From NCBI GenBank assembly GCA_964645765.1, contig CAZYBE010000014.1:1-64000 (forward strand): a DNA stretch of 64,000 bases. Direction: 5' to 3'. Origin of the DNA: CAZGMN01 sp964645765 (GTDB lineage Bacteria > Acidobacteriota > Aminicenantia > Aminicenantales > Aminicenantaceae). A model generated the notes under the pieces. The model was not told the origin of the DNA. It did not search any database and was given only the letters and a program-made list of their open reading frames with translations. Each line of letters begins with the position of its first letter. Within the stretch, counting starts at the first letter, position 1. This document shows positions 44,907-53,463 of the stretch, in pieces. The position numbers and the translations under genes are program-made.

Positions 44907-45116
44907 CCCTTTTCGGTTTAAACGATCAAAAAATTTTAATCTTCTTTAGCTCATCTGATGCNNNNNNNNNNNNNNNNNNNNNNNNNNNNNNNNNNNNNNN
45001 NNNNNNNNNNNNNNNNNNNNNNNNNNNNNNNNNNNNNNNNNNNNNNNNNNNNNNNNNNNNNCCCTTTTCGGTTTAAACGATCAAAAAATTTTAATCTTCT
45101 TTAGCTCATCTGATGC
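44907..45116. other. Assembly gap (100 N) flanked by a duplicated 55-bp contig overlap
   Basis: 44962-45061 is 100 N. The 55 bases before it (44907-44961) are identical to the 55 bases after it (45062-45116), including the end of the M1-like gene. Two contigs thus overlapped and the scaffolder inserted Ns instead of merging them; no sequence need be missing. Confidence 0.95.
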
Positions 45117-47000
45117 TTTTCCATGATAACCTTCAATATCAGGCTTTTTTAGTATTGCCTCAAGGTTCTTCTGAGCCAAAGCGTCGTTTCCTTCTTTGAG
45201 ATAAATCTGAGCCAACTCCCAATGAGAATAGACATAGAGCTGTTCTGTCGTATAGCGGTTCCCCATGTACCATCCTAGGTTCTTGTTCGCAGCTTCAGAA
45301 AAATATTGTTTTGCTTTGTCCTGCTGACCAAGATTCTTGTAAACCCTTCCTAAGAGGTAATGAGTTTCCGCGTTCTCCTTATCCAGCTCTAGCGCTTTTA
45401 AAAGCAAAGGGACGCACTCTTCCTCTTTGTTTTTCCAGATCAGGGGAAACACTTTGGCATCTATCAGGACTAAGACATCGGCAAACTTTTGAAATTCCGG
45501 TACTCGCCTGGGGATGATGTAATTTTGATCAAGCAAAACCTCTTCAGGTTCAAACTCCGTCTCAAAGCGACTTTCTGTAGTTTCCCCTCTCAATTCCACC
45601 ACTTTCTGAACTTCCATGTCTTTAGAGCGTATAAGAACGGGGAGATACCACTTGGCCAGCGGATTCGACTGTTGATGAATGTTTATCGTTATCTCATGCC
45701 AGTCTGCTAATTTTATTTTCTTTTTCTGATATTTTAGGTCGAAAACAGGAGGGATCTTAATCTCCTTCCAATTTGCCAGGAAACCATTTAAATCAAATCC
45801 TTCTTTTCTAGGAGCCATGCCAAAGAAATCCTCTATGCTGGTTGTCCTTCCTTTATATCTTTCAGAAAAGTCCTTAATCCATTTGAAAAATAGCTGATCC
45901 CCGTAAATCAACCTAAGGTTATGCAGAAGCGATCTGCCCTTTCGATATTTATCTTCTGGATAGGCCATGAACCATACCAAATCTTTTGCACGTTCCTGCC
46001 TTTTTACTGAACCGAATAGAAATTCATTGACCAGCGTAGCAGAAAAGTCACAAAAAGCTTCCGCGTCAAGATCGAGTTCTTCATTCCCCTTCAAACCTAT
46101 GTAGTTGGGCCACCAGTTATGAGCTATTTCGTGGGCCACAAATTCAATATCGTCTAGAATCCCCCAAGTTGCGTATTCGCGCATAAAAACCAGTTTCAAA
46201 TAGCCGTTCCACGCGGGGTAATCGTTCGGAAACTCAATATATGTAAAGCTTTCAAGTGGATAAGGAGTGTAAAGCCGGGAATAGAGCTCAAGGATGCTTT
46301 CTATCCTCTTCACAAGCTGCTCTGCCAGCTCTGGCTTCTCAGAAGTTAGCCAGACTCTAATCTCGGTCTGAGAAGACCTCTTGGTAGTTTTATGCCAATC
46401 CCCCACCATGAAATATAACCAAGAGCAGCGGCATCCATCCACCTCCCAAGTCGATATTTTCTTGTGTCCGACTACACTCTCGCTAATCTTTCGACCTTCT
46501 GTAATAATGTCTAGCTCTTTGGGGAAATGATACTCCATCGTAGCCTTCTCTGCTTTTGTATCGCTCGGAGTAAAAATCCAATCGAGATCCTTCAACAAAT
46601 AGTAGGAATCGGCTACCTTGCCAAAGTTATCTTGCCGCCAATCCATGTCGAGAATTCCGTAGTATTCTATGGTAAAAGTACAGTTGGCAGACAAATTCGA
46701 TACTTCTAGTTTGCCGTTTTGATACGTGTATTTTGCTTTCTGCTCATCAAACATATAAACATCCGATACCACGAAAAGGGGATCGATTTTAGCTGTAAAT
46801 GTTTGGTTACTATCCCAGTTCTCAGATAAGAAAATCTTATCGACCACCTTCATTTCATGAATGAAGGGATTGAACTCTATTTTAAGATTGTGAGATTTGA
46901 TCAAATATGGCGTTTGCCCCGCCGGGGTGGCCAAGTTGCCAAGAGCAATTATTGATCCGGCAATGAGAATAAGCAGCTTTTCCACTCCTGTTTTCCTCAT
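45081..47000 (-). CDS. Exported M1-like metallopeptidase with TPR tail
   Basis: A 639-residue exported protein. The start at 47000 has GGAGG nine bases upstream; the preceding 17 codons are unsupported. The gluzincin motif HEIAHNWWPNYIG lies near the middle, and LDLDAEAFCDFSA provides a Glu one residue beyond the usual M1 spacing. The C-terminal 110 residues contain TPR motifs (ALELDKENAETHYLLGRVYK). It is a second member beside the 42104-44107 protein; the two share architecture and an upstream element, suggesting an old duplication. It is probably periplasmic. Confidence 0.82.
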   Translation of the reverse strand: MRKTGVEKLLILIAGSIIALGNLATPAGQTPYLIKSHNLKIEFNPFIHEMKVVDKIFLSENWDSNQTFTAKIDPLFVVSDVYMFDEQKAKYTYQNGKLEVSNLSANCTFTIEYYGILDMDWRQDNFGKVADSYYLLKDLDWIFTPSDTKAEKATMEYHFPKELDIITEGRKISESVVGHKKISTWEVDGCRCSWLYFMVGDWHKTTKRSSQTEIRVWLTSEKPELAEQLVKRIESILELYSRLYTPYPLESFTYIEFPNDYPAWNGYLKLVFMREYATWGILDDIEFVAHEIAHNWWPNYIGLKGNEELDLDAEAFCDFSATLVNEFLFGSVKRQERAKDLVWFMAYPEDKYRKGRSLLHNLRLIYGDQLFFKWIKDFSERYKGRTTSIEDFFGMAPRKEGFDLNGFLANWKEIKIPPVFDLKYQKKKIKLADWHEITINIHQQSNPLAKWYLPVLIRSKDMEVQKVVELRGETTESRFETEFEPEEVLLDQNYIIPRRVPEFQKFADVLVLIDAKVFPLIWKNKEEECVPLLLKALELDKENAETHYLLGRVYKNLGQQDKAKQYFSEAANKNLGWYMGNRYTTEQLYVYSHWELAQIYLKEGNDALAQKNLEAILKKPDIEGYHGKASDELKKIKIF

Positions 47001-47187
47001 TAAACGTATCCTCCTCTGATAGGCATTGACTTTAAATGGCCAGAAGAACAATTTATTCGGCCTTGGACAGAAGGATCATAAATTATCTTCCTTATATGTA
47101 TAAAGAAAGCACCCATACTATATGACCTAAAAAAACAGAAAAGGTTGCCTAGCAAGCTGGGGAGAGCTCCCGCCTATTGATTCCTAT

Positions 47188-47216
47188 CATCAACCCCCCT
47201 TTTGCTGACATCAGCC
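47188..47216. promoter_or_regulatory. Shared upstream element of the M1-like genes, copy 2
   Basis: Second copy of the element at 44357-44384, about 190 bp upstream of the M1-like gene starting at 47000. GCTGATGTCAGC on the minus strand is palindromic here, stronger than in copy 1. Confidence 0.45.
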
Positions 47217-47293
47217 TGATTATATTTGCCCATAAATTATATACGAATCCAATTTTATGAATTTTTAATATGAATTTTTTTGCGTGTTGAAGC

Positions 47294-47371
47294 GGCAAAA
47301 AACGACAAAAGGCGACATAATATGACATTCTACTTTATATTATTGACTTTAAAAAAAGTTTTGCTTAATTT
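47294..47371 (+). promoter_or_regulatory. Promoter with 10-bp-phased GACA repeats (helicase operon)
   Basis: GGCA at 47294-47297 and GACA at 47304-47307, 47314-47317 and 47324-47327 lie exactly 10 bp apart. Fifteen bp lead to TTGACT (47343-47348), 17 bp and TAATTT (47366-47371). The geometry is identical to the promoter at 40115-40192, one repeat being degenerate. The transcript would begin near 47378 and lead into the surface-protein and helicase operon at 47502. Confidence 0.75.
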
Positions 47372-47501
47372 AAAAAATGTTCCTTATGCACATTGCTCCG
47401 TAGTTCTCTCCCCAGTTGGGGGGAGGAAAAAGACGTGAGCAAAAATTCCATTACTTATGCAAAGGTCAATAATTGAGGGTCCTATATGGGGGAGGAGATC
47501 A

Positions 47502-48887
47502 ATGAATCCTAAGACTATTAGACAGCTTTCACATTCTATTCTATTCGGACTTGTGGTCATTGTGGCCTATCTGGGTTGCATTAGCCAAAGCGCGTGGGCC
47601 CAGTCTGAGCAGCCTATAGAATTTACAAAAGAGTTTAAATTTGTGAAAACAGATACTAGGCTTCCCTTTGGCAAGAAAGTCCTGATCAGTGGAGCCTTAG
47701 AGCCACTAGTTACAAGTTTGACTGTGTATTGGATAGTCAACTCAAGCGAGGCAAATTTAAAGGCTAATATTAAGGATGGTCGGTGGACTGCGATTGTTGG
47801 ACCTTTTCCGGCAGGACAGAGCGTTATCTTTCGTTTTGAAGTTATCTCTACTCTTTCTGAAAAAGAAAGAGCTGATATTAAAAAACAAGTTCAAAATGCA
47901 CTTAATAGCTTTGTGAATAAAGTATTCAGCGTAAAGATTCATATGGCCCCAGAAGATTTCAAAGCCTACGCAGAATCAAAGCTCATAGAGGTCATGCCCC
48001 CAGAGTTAAAGAAGTTTATGAGCCCTACTGGCAAATCATTTTATGATATCATTACAAAGGAAATTCTTTCTTTAGATACAAAGCTTTTGGACGAGGTTAT
48101 AAACAAAATAGCTGAAAGAAATAAAGCATCAGAAGAAATAATAGACAATATAAAATCTATTAAAGAAAATTTTCTCGATAAAAAAGAGTTTATGGATGTG
48201 TTAAAAAAATTCAGTCTAGAAGAGAAAGAACGACTAGAAGATGCAAAGATGAACCCGAAAAATATACCTCAAGATATAAATAAAATGAAAATACTTTCTG
48301 ATGCGGTCGATAAATCTGACCTCGAATCAGAAAAGAAAAAGGAGCTAAAAAACATATTAATTGATGTAGAAGTGAGGCAAAATGATCTTCAAAATTTTAA
48401 GAAAGAATTGGACGAATTAATAAATGATATAGCAGACAAAGTCTCATTAAAAATAGATGAATCAGCGCAGATTGCTCAAACAACCGCTGAAGTTAGTGAC
48501 CTCGAGTATTATGCTGGGTTTGATGTTGCAGCATTGATTATTCCACATGAAGCGGTTGTTAGTAGTTTTTTTACGATTAATATTTATACGAAAAGAATGG
48601 AAATCGACCGTAGTCCTAAATCTATTTGTGACCGATTTTCTCTCACAACAGGCATAGGTCTTACAACCTCTGGCATAAAATCTGACGGTCCAGTATATTA
48701 TCTTGGAGCTGGTTATAGATTTAATAGATACTTTCGTTTAACCGCGGGGGCAACTATTTTCAAGAAAGTTAATAATAAAAACTTTAATTATGATTTTACT
48801 TTCGGACTTTCGCTAAATTTTAGATTTGTTGGCGATCTCTTAAAAATATTTAATTCAATATCAAGTAGTACTCCTGGTCAAGTCTAA
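47502..48887 (+). CDS. Exported coiled-coil protein with C-terminal beta-barrel-like domain
   Basis: A 461-residue protein; GGGGGAGGAG precedes the ATG at 47502. The signal peptide ends near SAWAQS. An N-terminal beta domain (VLISGALEPLVTSLTVYWIV) is followed by a long Lys/Glu-rich helical region (about 130-330, probable coiled coil). A C-terminal segment of alternating beta strands (YYLGAGYRFNRYFRLTAGAT, DFTFGLSLNFRF) resembles a small outer-membrane barrel. I do not recognise the family. As first gene of a helicase-containing operon with the GACA promoter, it may be an envelope-sited sensor or effector. Confidence 0.6.
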   Translation: MNPKTIRQLSHSILFGLVVIVAYLGCISQSAWAQSEQPIEFTKEFKFVKTDTRLPFGKKVLISGALEPLVTSLTVYWIVNSSEANLKANIKDGRWTAIVGPFPAGQSVIFRFEVISTLSEKERADIKKQVQNALNSFVNKVFSVKIHMAPEDFKAYAESKLIEVMPPELKKFMSPTGKSFYDIITKEILSLDTKLLDEVINKIAERNKASEEIIDNIKSIKENFLDKKEFMDVLKKFSLEEKERLEDAKMNPKNIPQDINKMKILSDAVDKSDLESEKKKELKNILIDVEVRQNDLQNFKKELDELINDIADKVSLKIDESAQIAQTTAEVSDLEYYAGFDVAALIIPHEAVVSSFFTINIYTKRMEIDRSPKSICDRFSLTTGIGLTTSGIKSDGPVYYLGAGYRFNRYFRLTAGATIFKKVNNKNFNYDFTFGLSLNFRFVGDLLKIFNSISSSTPGQV

Positions 48888-48903
48888 TAAGGGAGGGACT
48901 TCA

Positions 48904-49173
48904 ATGCCTATTATTTTACGAAATTTGAGAATTGAGAATTGCGAAATATGTGTGGATATCGGCGATCATGCTAATCAGGGGATTGCTGGAATACTCAAAT
49001 TTGAAATTTCAGGGGAATCTGCGAAAGAGAAAAAAGTTAAGCTTTTCTTCCCAGCAAGACCTGAGACTATTCCTCCTACCCCAAAGGACGGAAAGATCCA
49101 TACAGTCACAGCAATACTTACTGCACGTGGTGAGGTCGAACAAGAGACAAAGGCACTTCTATTTTGTAAATAG
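48904..49173 (+). CDS. Hypothetical 89-residue protein of the helicase operon
   Basis: It starts after AAGGGAGGGACTTC, 16 bp beyond the stop of the surface-protein gene. It is probably all-beta (ILRNLRIENCEICVDIGDHA, GILKFEISGESAKEKKVKLF) with three Cys and no signal peptide. No family recognised. Its place between a surface protein and a helicase suggests a linker or binding partner. Confidence 0.6.
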   Translation: MPIILRNLRIENCEICVDIGDHANQGIAGILKFEISGESAKEKKVKLFFPARPETIPPTPKDGKIHTVTAILTARGEVEQETKALLFCK

Positions 49174-49230
49174 CATTACAGAATTCATGGCATAGGAAAT
49201 TTAGTACTTCTTCATGATGGAGACAACAAA

Positions 49231-51249
49231 ATGGAAGATTGGTTGAATGCAGACGAAGCAGCAAATTACCTAGGCGTTAGCACAGGTAATTTATATTCGA
49301 TGGCCCAATTGGGAAGGATACCAGGACACAGGCTTGGGAAGATGTGGAGGTTTAATAAAACTGAGCTTGACGTTTGGATAAAAGCTAACCGTCCCATCAA
49401 TGAATTCTTCACCTCAGTAGAATTTTTAATTGAAAACAACGAATTACTTCGTGACCCTCAACGAGAAGGATATGCCGCTGCGTTAAATTTTTTTGAAACT
49501 GGAGGTCAAAAAGCCATCATGCAACTTCCTGTAGGTTGTGGAAAGTCTGGTTTAATTTCATTACTTCCGTTCGGCATGGCTAAAGGCCGTGTATTAGTGA
49601 TAGCACCCAACCTTACAATTCGTAGAGAGCTAGAGAAAGTTCTCAACATTACCAATAAAAGGTCATGTTTTTGGCATAAATGTAAAGTCTTAACTCCAGA
49701 AGTAATGTCTGCTGGGCCTTACATAGCGGTTTTGGATGGTAAGGATGCCAATATCCACGATTGTGACCGGTCTCATATTGTTCTAACAAATATTCAGCAG
49801 CTAGCCAGTAGTGCTGACAGATGGCTTCCTGTTTTTCCAGACAATTATTTCGATATGATTCTTGTCGATGAGGGGCATCATAGCGCAGCACCAAGCTGGA
49901 TGAAGGTATTTGATCGTTTTCCAAATGCCAAAGTTATAAACCTCACCGCCACGCCTTTCAGGAGTGATAGAAAAGACATTGAAGGGGATCTAATTTATCG
50001 ATATTCGTTCAAAAGAGCAATGATCAAAGGCTATATTAAGAAACTCCAAGCCATTTATGTGGCACCAGAAGAACTCTATTTCACTTATGAAGGCGATGAC
50101 TATCATCATACTCTCGAAGAGGTATTACAACTTAAGGAGGAGACTTGGTTCAGTAGAGGTGTGGCCATGTCAATTGAATGCAATCGTCACATTGTTGATG
50201 CCAGCCTAGATAAGTTAGAAAAGCTTCGTCAGTCTGGAACTAACCATCAGCTAATCGCAGTAGCAATGTCAGTGAACCATGCAAGAGCCATCAGATCTTT
50301 ATATGCGGAGAGAGGGTATAAAGCTGCAGAAATCCATAGTGATATGCCACCTGAGAAACAATCTGATGTTTTACAAAAACTCAGATCTGGTCTTTTAGAT
50401 TGTTTAGTACAAGTACAAATGTTAGGTGAAGGTTTCGACCATCCCCATCTGAGTATTGCAGCAATATTTCGGCCTTTTCGTTCTTTGTCGCCATATGTTC
50501 AATTTATAGGTAGGATTATGAGAGTTATTGTCCAAAATGATCCAAGGCATCCAGATAATTACGGTCACGTTGTCACTCACGTTGGTTTGAATCTCGATCA
50601 GCAATTAGAAGACTTTAGAGATATGGAAAGAGATGACATGGCTTACTTTGAAGCCTTATTATCAGGAATTGAGCCTCCACCTCCTGACAATGTTCTTGAA
50701 GGAAACACAAGAATGAAACTTAGGCCTGATATGATTGTTAAAGAAGAGATAATATCCCAATTTTTTGAAGAAGACTTTCTCGAGACAGAGGACAACGTTC
50801 TTCTTGATGAATTGAAGGCGCATGCAGAATCTCTGGGATTCGATGGGAATGATTTAATAGAGGCTTTAAAAAGACAACATAAAGAGAATCGGAGAGTTAC
50901 AGAGGCTTCTGCTCCTCTTCCTGTATTGCCTCAAAAACAAAGGAGAGAAGCTAGAAAACGCTTGAATGAAGAGGTTAACAGGACTGCTAAATTGCTGCTT
51001 AATCGTTTGGGACTTGAATTTAATGGAAAAGACATCGCTTTTAAAATTTTTCCAGGCCGAGTAACAGGTAGTAACTTTGTGGCAGCAGTACAACTCGTTC
51101 ATAGTGCGATAGATAAAAAGTTAAATATTAAATCGGGTCAACGCAACAGACTCAAGACTGAGGATTTCATAAAGGCACAAGAAATGCTAGATCCCATACT
51201 TGATTCGTTAACATGTCAATTTAAAAAAAGGGAGGCTGAAAATGACTAA
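49231..51249 (+). CDS. SF2 helicase with N-terminal excisionase-type HTH
   Basis: A 672-residue protein. Residues 3-50 (WLNADEAANYLGVSTGNLYS, then GHRLGKMWRFNKTELDVWI) are a MerR/excisionase-type DNA-binding domain. The helicase core has Walker A GCGKSG (102-107), motif II DEGH (213-216), motif III TATPFRSD (239-246), GEGFDHP (about 395) and QFIGRIMR (motif VI, about 425). About 200 residues of unrecognised C-terminal sequence follow. The core resembles the type I restriction R subunit and UvrB-like class. HTH fusions suggest sequence-directed DNA remodelling, and it may belong to a defence or mobile-element system. It overlaps the next gene by 8 bp. Confidence 0.83.
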   Translation: MEDWLNADEAANYLGVSTGNLYSMAQLGRIPGHRLGKMWRFNKTELDVWIKANRPINEFFTSVEFLIENNELLRDPQREGYAAALNFFETGGQKAIMQLPVGCGKSGLISLLPFGMAKGRVLVIAPNLTIRRELEKVLNITNKRSCFWHKCKVLTPEVMSAGPYIAVLDGKDANIHDCDRSHIVLTNIQQLASSADRWLPVFPDNYFDMILVDEGHHSAAPSWMKVFDRFPNAKVINLTATPFRSDRKDIEGDLIYRYSFKRAMIKGYIKKLQAIYVAPEELYFTYEGDDYHHTLEEVLQLKEETWFSRGVAMSIECNRHIVDASLDKLEKLRQSGTNHQLIAVAMSVNHARAIRSLYAERGYKAAEIHSDMPPEKQSDVLQKLRSGLLDCLVQVQMLGEGFDHPHLSIAAIFRPFRSLSPYVQFIGRIMRVIVQNDPRHPDNYGHVVTHVGLNLDQQLEDFRDMERDDMAYFEALLSGIEPPPPDNVLEGNTRMKLRPDMIVKEEIISQFFEEDFLETEDNVLLDELKAHAESLGFDGNDLIEALKRQHKENRRVTEASAPLPVLPQKQRREARKRLNEEVNRTAKLLLNRLGLEFNGKDIAFKIFPGRVTGSNFVAAVQLVHSAIDKKLNIKSGQRNRLKTEDFIKAQEMLDPILDSLTCQFKKREAEND

Positions 51250-51493
51250 AAGAGGTAGAACACCATCTCTGATTGGCGGCGGCGCAGGTGCATGCAAATT
51301 TGAAGTCGCACAAAGAAGAAGAACATGTAAAAGATGTGGTAATTCAATAGAACGAGGGATAAACTGTGCAAAAGTAAGTGTTCCTTCTACTATGGGAAGC
51401 AAATGTTATTGTCTGAGATGTTTCAGTGATGTCCTGAGGCAAACACAACAATCCCTCAATTCGCTTGTCGCCCAATTAGAGGAGCTACAATAA
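51242..51493 (+). CDS. Small zinc-ribbon-like protein of the helicase operon
   Basis: An 83-residue protein with CKRCGNSIERGINC then CYCLRC, giving two Cys pairs plausible for a zinc ribbon. It starts within the end of the helicase gene (8-bp overlap) after GGGAGGC, so it is translationally coupled. No enzyme motif. A DNA-binding partner for the helicase is the natural guess. Its end lies 32 bp before the att-arm repeat copy C. Confidence 0.65.
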   Translation: MTKRGRTPSLIGGGAGACKFEVAQRRRTCKRCGNSIERGINCAKVSVPSTMGSKCYCLRCFSDVLRQTQQSLNSLVAQLEELQ

Positions 51494-51524
51494 TTCAAAA
51501 CTATAGGCAAAAAGCAATTAAATC

Positions 51525-51706
51525 TGGTGTCCAAATAGTGTCTATAAGACATCCAAAATGGCCTAAAATAGCCTTATAGAACCTATAACAGAAACAATCA
51601 TATCTTCTTGATAAATCAATAAGTTATACTATTTTCAATGATTTAGCTTAATCCCCTTAAACGGATCCGGAGTCCGCCGCTCTATCCACTGAGCTACAGG
51701 CGCGCT
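51525..51706. repeat. 182-bp att-arm repeat with tRNA-Arg 5'-half fragment, copy C
   Basis: The gap-free counterpart of 40354-40535. The tRNA-Arg portion (from CGGATCCGGAG at about 51663) is identical to copies A and B. After it, the similarity to the tRNA promoter flank is absent; AbiEii coding sequence begins immediately. The stop codon of the AbiEii gene (CTG TAG) lies inside this fragment. Confidence 0.78.
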
Positions 51707-52557
51707 TTATTATTTTTTTGAGACGCCTTCTCCAGAAGTCTAATTGAAGTCTGCCACGCCAGTTCGAATGAAACCTTTAGATTTGTTGGGACTAAATATT
51801 CAAGACCTTGCCTCCAGTTATTTTCATATTCAGGCTTCCGCGCCATAACTTTATCAAGGTCAATTACATCTAGTGAAATCCCTTTGGCCTGGCATTTTTG
51901 GGGAAATGCTTCTAGCACTTTATCAACGCTCTCGACATTTCTTGATAGATGATACAAATCAAATATGTCATGAGGAATTGCTTGTTTCCTCTGACCAGAA
52001 AAGGCTCTCAATTTCTCTGCCATCATTTCTTCCAAACTATACACCTGAATAAATGCAGCAGGCAATTCCTCTCTATCCGAATATTGGTGAAAAACAGATA
52101 GCATATTAGTTGGAAATACAAGGCTCTCATCTCGGTTTGTATGAATTCGTATTGAGCGAGGTGAACCACCATAATTCCACGGTCCAAAGTAATATATCCT
52201 AGCTTCATAGGATTCTTTGCCATAGTCATCCTCGATAACATCCACCACTATCTCTCTTTCATCAGTTCTAATGCCAATTGCATCCTGCATTGCAATGTTA
52301 GCTGAGCGCAGGACATTACGGAGATTCTCAACGGAAATTATACCTAGAACTGTGAAGTCAAGATCTTCTGAAAAGCGATATTCCTCAAAATAACATTTCC
52401 GAAGTGCTGTCCCTCCTTTGAAGAGCCATTTTTTCTGAACAGTGGCTTGATTAGCCAAGAAACACAAGTAACAACCCAACGCATAATCATGATCAATCAC
52501 TCTTGGCTCTAAGCCTAACGCTCCGGCTATCCGTTGGACTTCACCAATTGAAATCAA
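51694..52557 (-). CDS. AbiEii nucleotidyltransferase toxin
   Basis: A 287-residue protein with the AbiEii/AbiGii pattern GGTALRKCYF...RFSEDLDFTV near residues 44-70 and a C-terminal helical domain (EEMMAEKLRAFSGQRKQAI, DIFDLYHL). AbiEii is the toxin of type IV toxin-antitoxin and abortive phage-resistance systems and transfers nucleotides to tRNA-like targets. Its last codons (KARL) and stop come from the adjacent tRNA-Arg fragment, so the natural C-terminus may have been altered by integration. It directly follows the antitoxin gene. Confidence 0.85.
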   Translation of the reverse strand: MISIGEVQRIAGALGLEPRVIDHDYALGCYLCFLANQATVQKKWLFKGGTALRKCYFEEYRFSEDLDFTVLGIISVENLRNVLRSANIAMQDAIGIRTDEREIVVDVIEDDYGKESYEARIYYFGPWNYGGSPRSIRIHTNRDESLVFPTNMLSVFHQYSDREELPAAFIQVYSLEEMMAEKLRAFSGQRKQAIPHDIFDLYHLSRNVESVDKVLEAFPQKCQAKGISLDVIDLDKVMARKPEYENNWRQGLEYLVPTNLKVSFELAWQTSIRLLEKASQKNNKARL

Positions 52558-53361
52558 TCAAATCTCCGTATTTATCAGGATTTTCCAGCGAGTAGAGATT
52601 TTCCCTGACTTTGGTCCGGCTGGATTAAGAGCGCTAATCCCTTTAGTCAATCCTTGTTGCCATCCTCCGAGCATGTTCTTTGCTTCTATAGGCAATTGAG
52701 GCTCAAGCTTTTCAAAGAGATAGCCGAGGCGCTTTTTTACAGCTCCATTAGGAAACCTTTGTGCATAACCGTCCAATCTTGCCCAGGAAATCTCCCTGGA
52801 AGCTTCTCTTACGGCTTTAGCAAGCTCCATGATGGACCCGCTCCTTTCTACATAATCAGCACAGTCAATGAGTGTTTTTTCCTTGTCGGTGATTAGACAA
52901 GCCTTTCCGTCTCGCCATTCTTTAGTGTGGCCAAAGAATTTCCTTTTTGAAACGGTAATAATTTCGTATTCCACACCAAAAATCGTATGGTGAGGTCTCG
53001 ATTTTCTTTTCGTTGTTTGAACATAAACGACACGAGGAATTTGCTCAGTCCAATTCCAATGGCGTATGGCAGTCCAATAGGCGATAGCCGCAGGCTCTGC
53101 AATAAAGCTTGCTACGACATATGAGTCAGCACTCCACTTCCTTTGAGGACCGGCTTCTAGAGGAATGATGAAGTATTTACCTCTTTCAATCCGCTCTATC
53201 CACCCCTTTTTTTCAAGCCTCCAAAGAATGTCATAAGTAAGCTTCCTGCTTTTCCAAAACTTGACAGCTTCCTCCAGCCGGAAAAAGCCATTATTTTTGG
53301 TGGCAAAGAGAGAGATAAAATGCGCTTCTTTAGGACCTAATTCTGTTATACTTTTTAACAT
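52558..53361 (-). CDS. AbiEi antitoxin/transcriptional repressor
   Basis: A 267-residue protein: an N-terminal winged helix (FFRLEEAVKFWKSRKLTYDI, then WRLEKKGWIERIERGKYFI), then the AbiEi domain with VVASFIAEPAAIAYWTAIRHWNW. It represses its own promoter and neutralises AbiEii. The start at 53361 is preferred because the inverted repeat at 53366-53384 then sits just upstream as an operator; a start at 53394 would put it inside the gene. The stop is next to the AbiEii start (52557/52558). Confidence 0.85.
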   Translation of the reverse strand: MLKSITELGPKEAHFISLFATKNNGFFRLEEAVKFWKSRKLTYDILWRLEKKGWIERIERGKYFIIPLEAGPQRKWSADSYVVASFIAEPAAIAYWTAIRHWNWTEQIPRVVYVQTTKRKSRPHHTIFGVEYEIITVSKRKFFGHTKEWRDGKACLITDKEKTLIDCADYVERSGSIMELAKAVREASREISWARLDGYAQRFPNGAVKKRLGYLFEKLEPQLPIEAKNMLGGWQQGLTKGISALNPAGPKSGKISTRWKILINTEI

Positions 53362-53365
53362 GAAT

Positions 53366-53384
53366 CTCTTATCCTGAGTAAGAG
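53366..53384 (-). promoter_or_regulatory. Probable AbiEi operator
   Basis: CTCTTA and TAAGAG, a perfect inverted repeat with a 7-bp spacer, begin five bases upstream of the AbiEi start. AbiEi proteins are known to bind inverted repeats in their own promoter. A -10/-35 pair is not obvious. Confidence 0.5.
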
Positions 53385-53463
53385 TTTTATGCATAAAAAT
53401 ATAATAAACCCAAGAAAAAGTCAAGCAAGAAAGATGGCCTTTTGTTCAATGGAAATATAGGGA

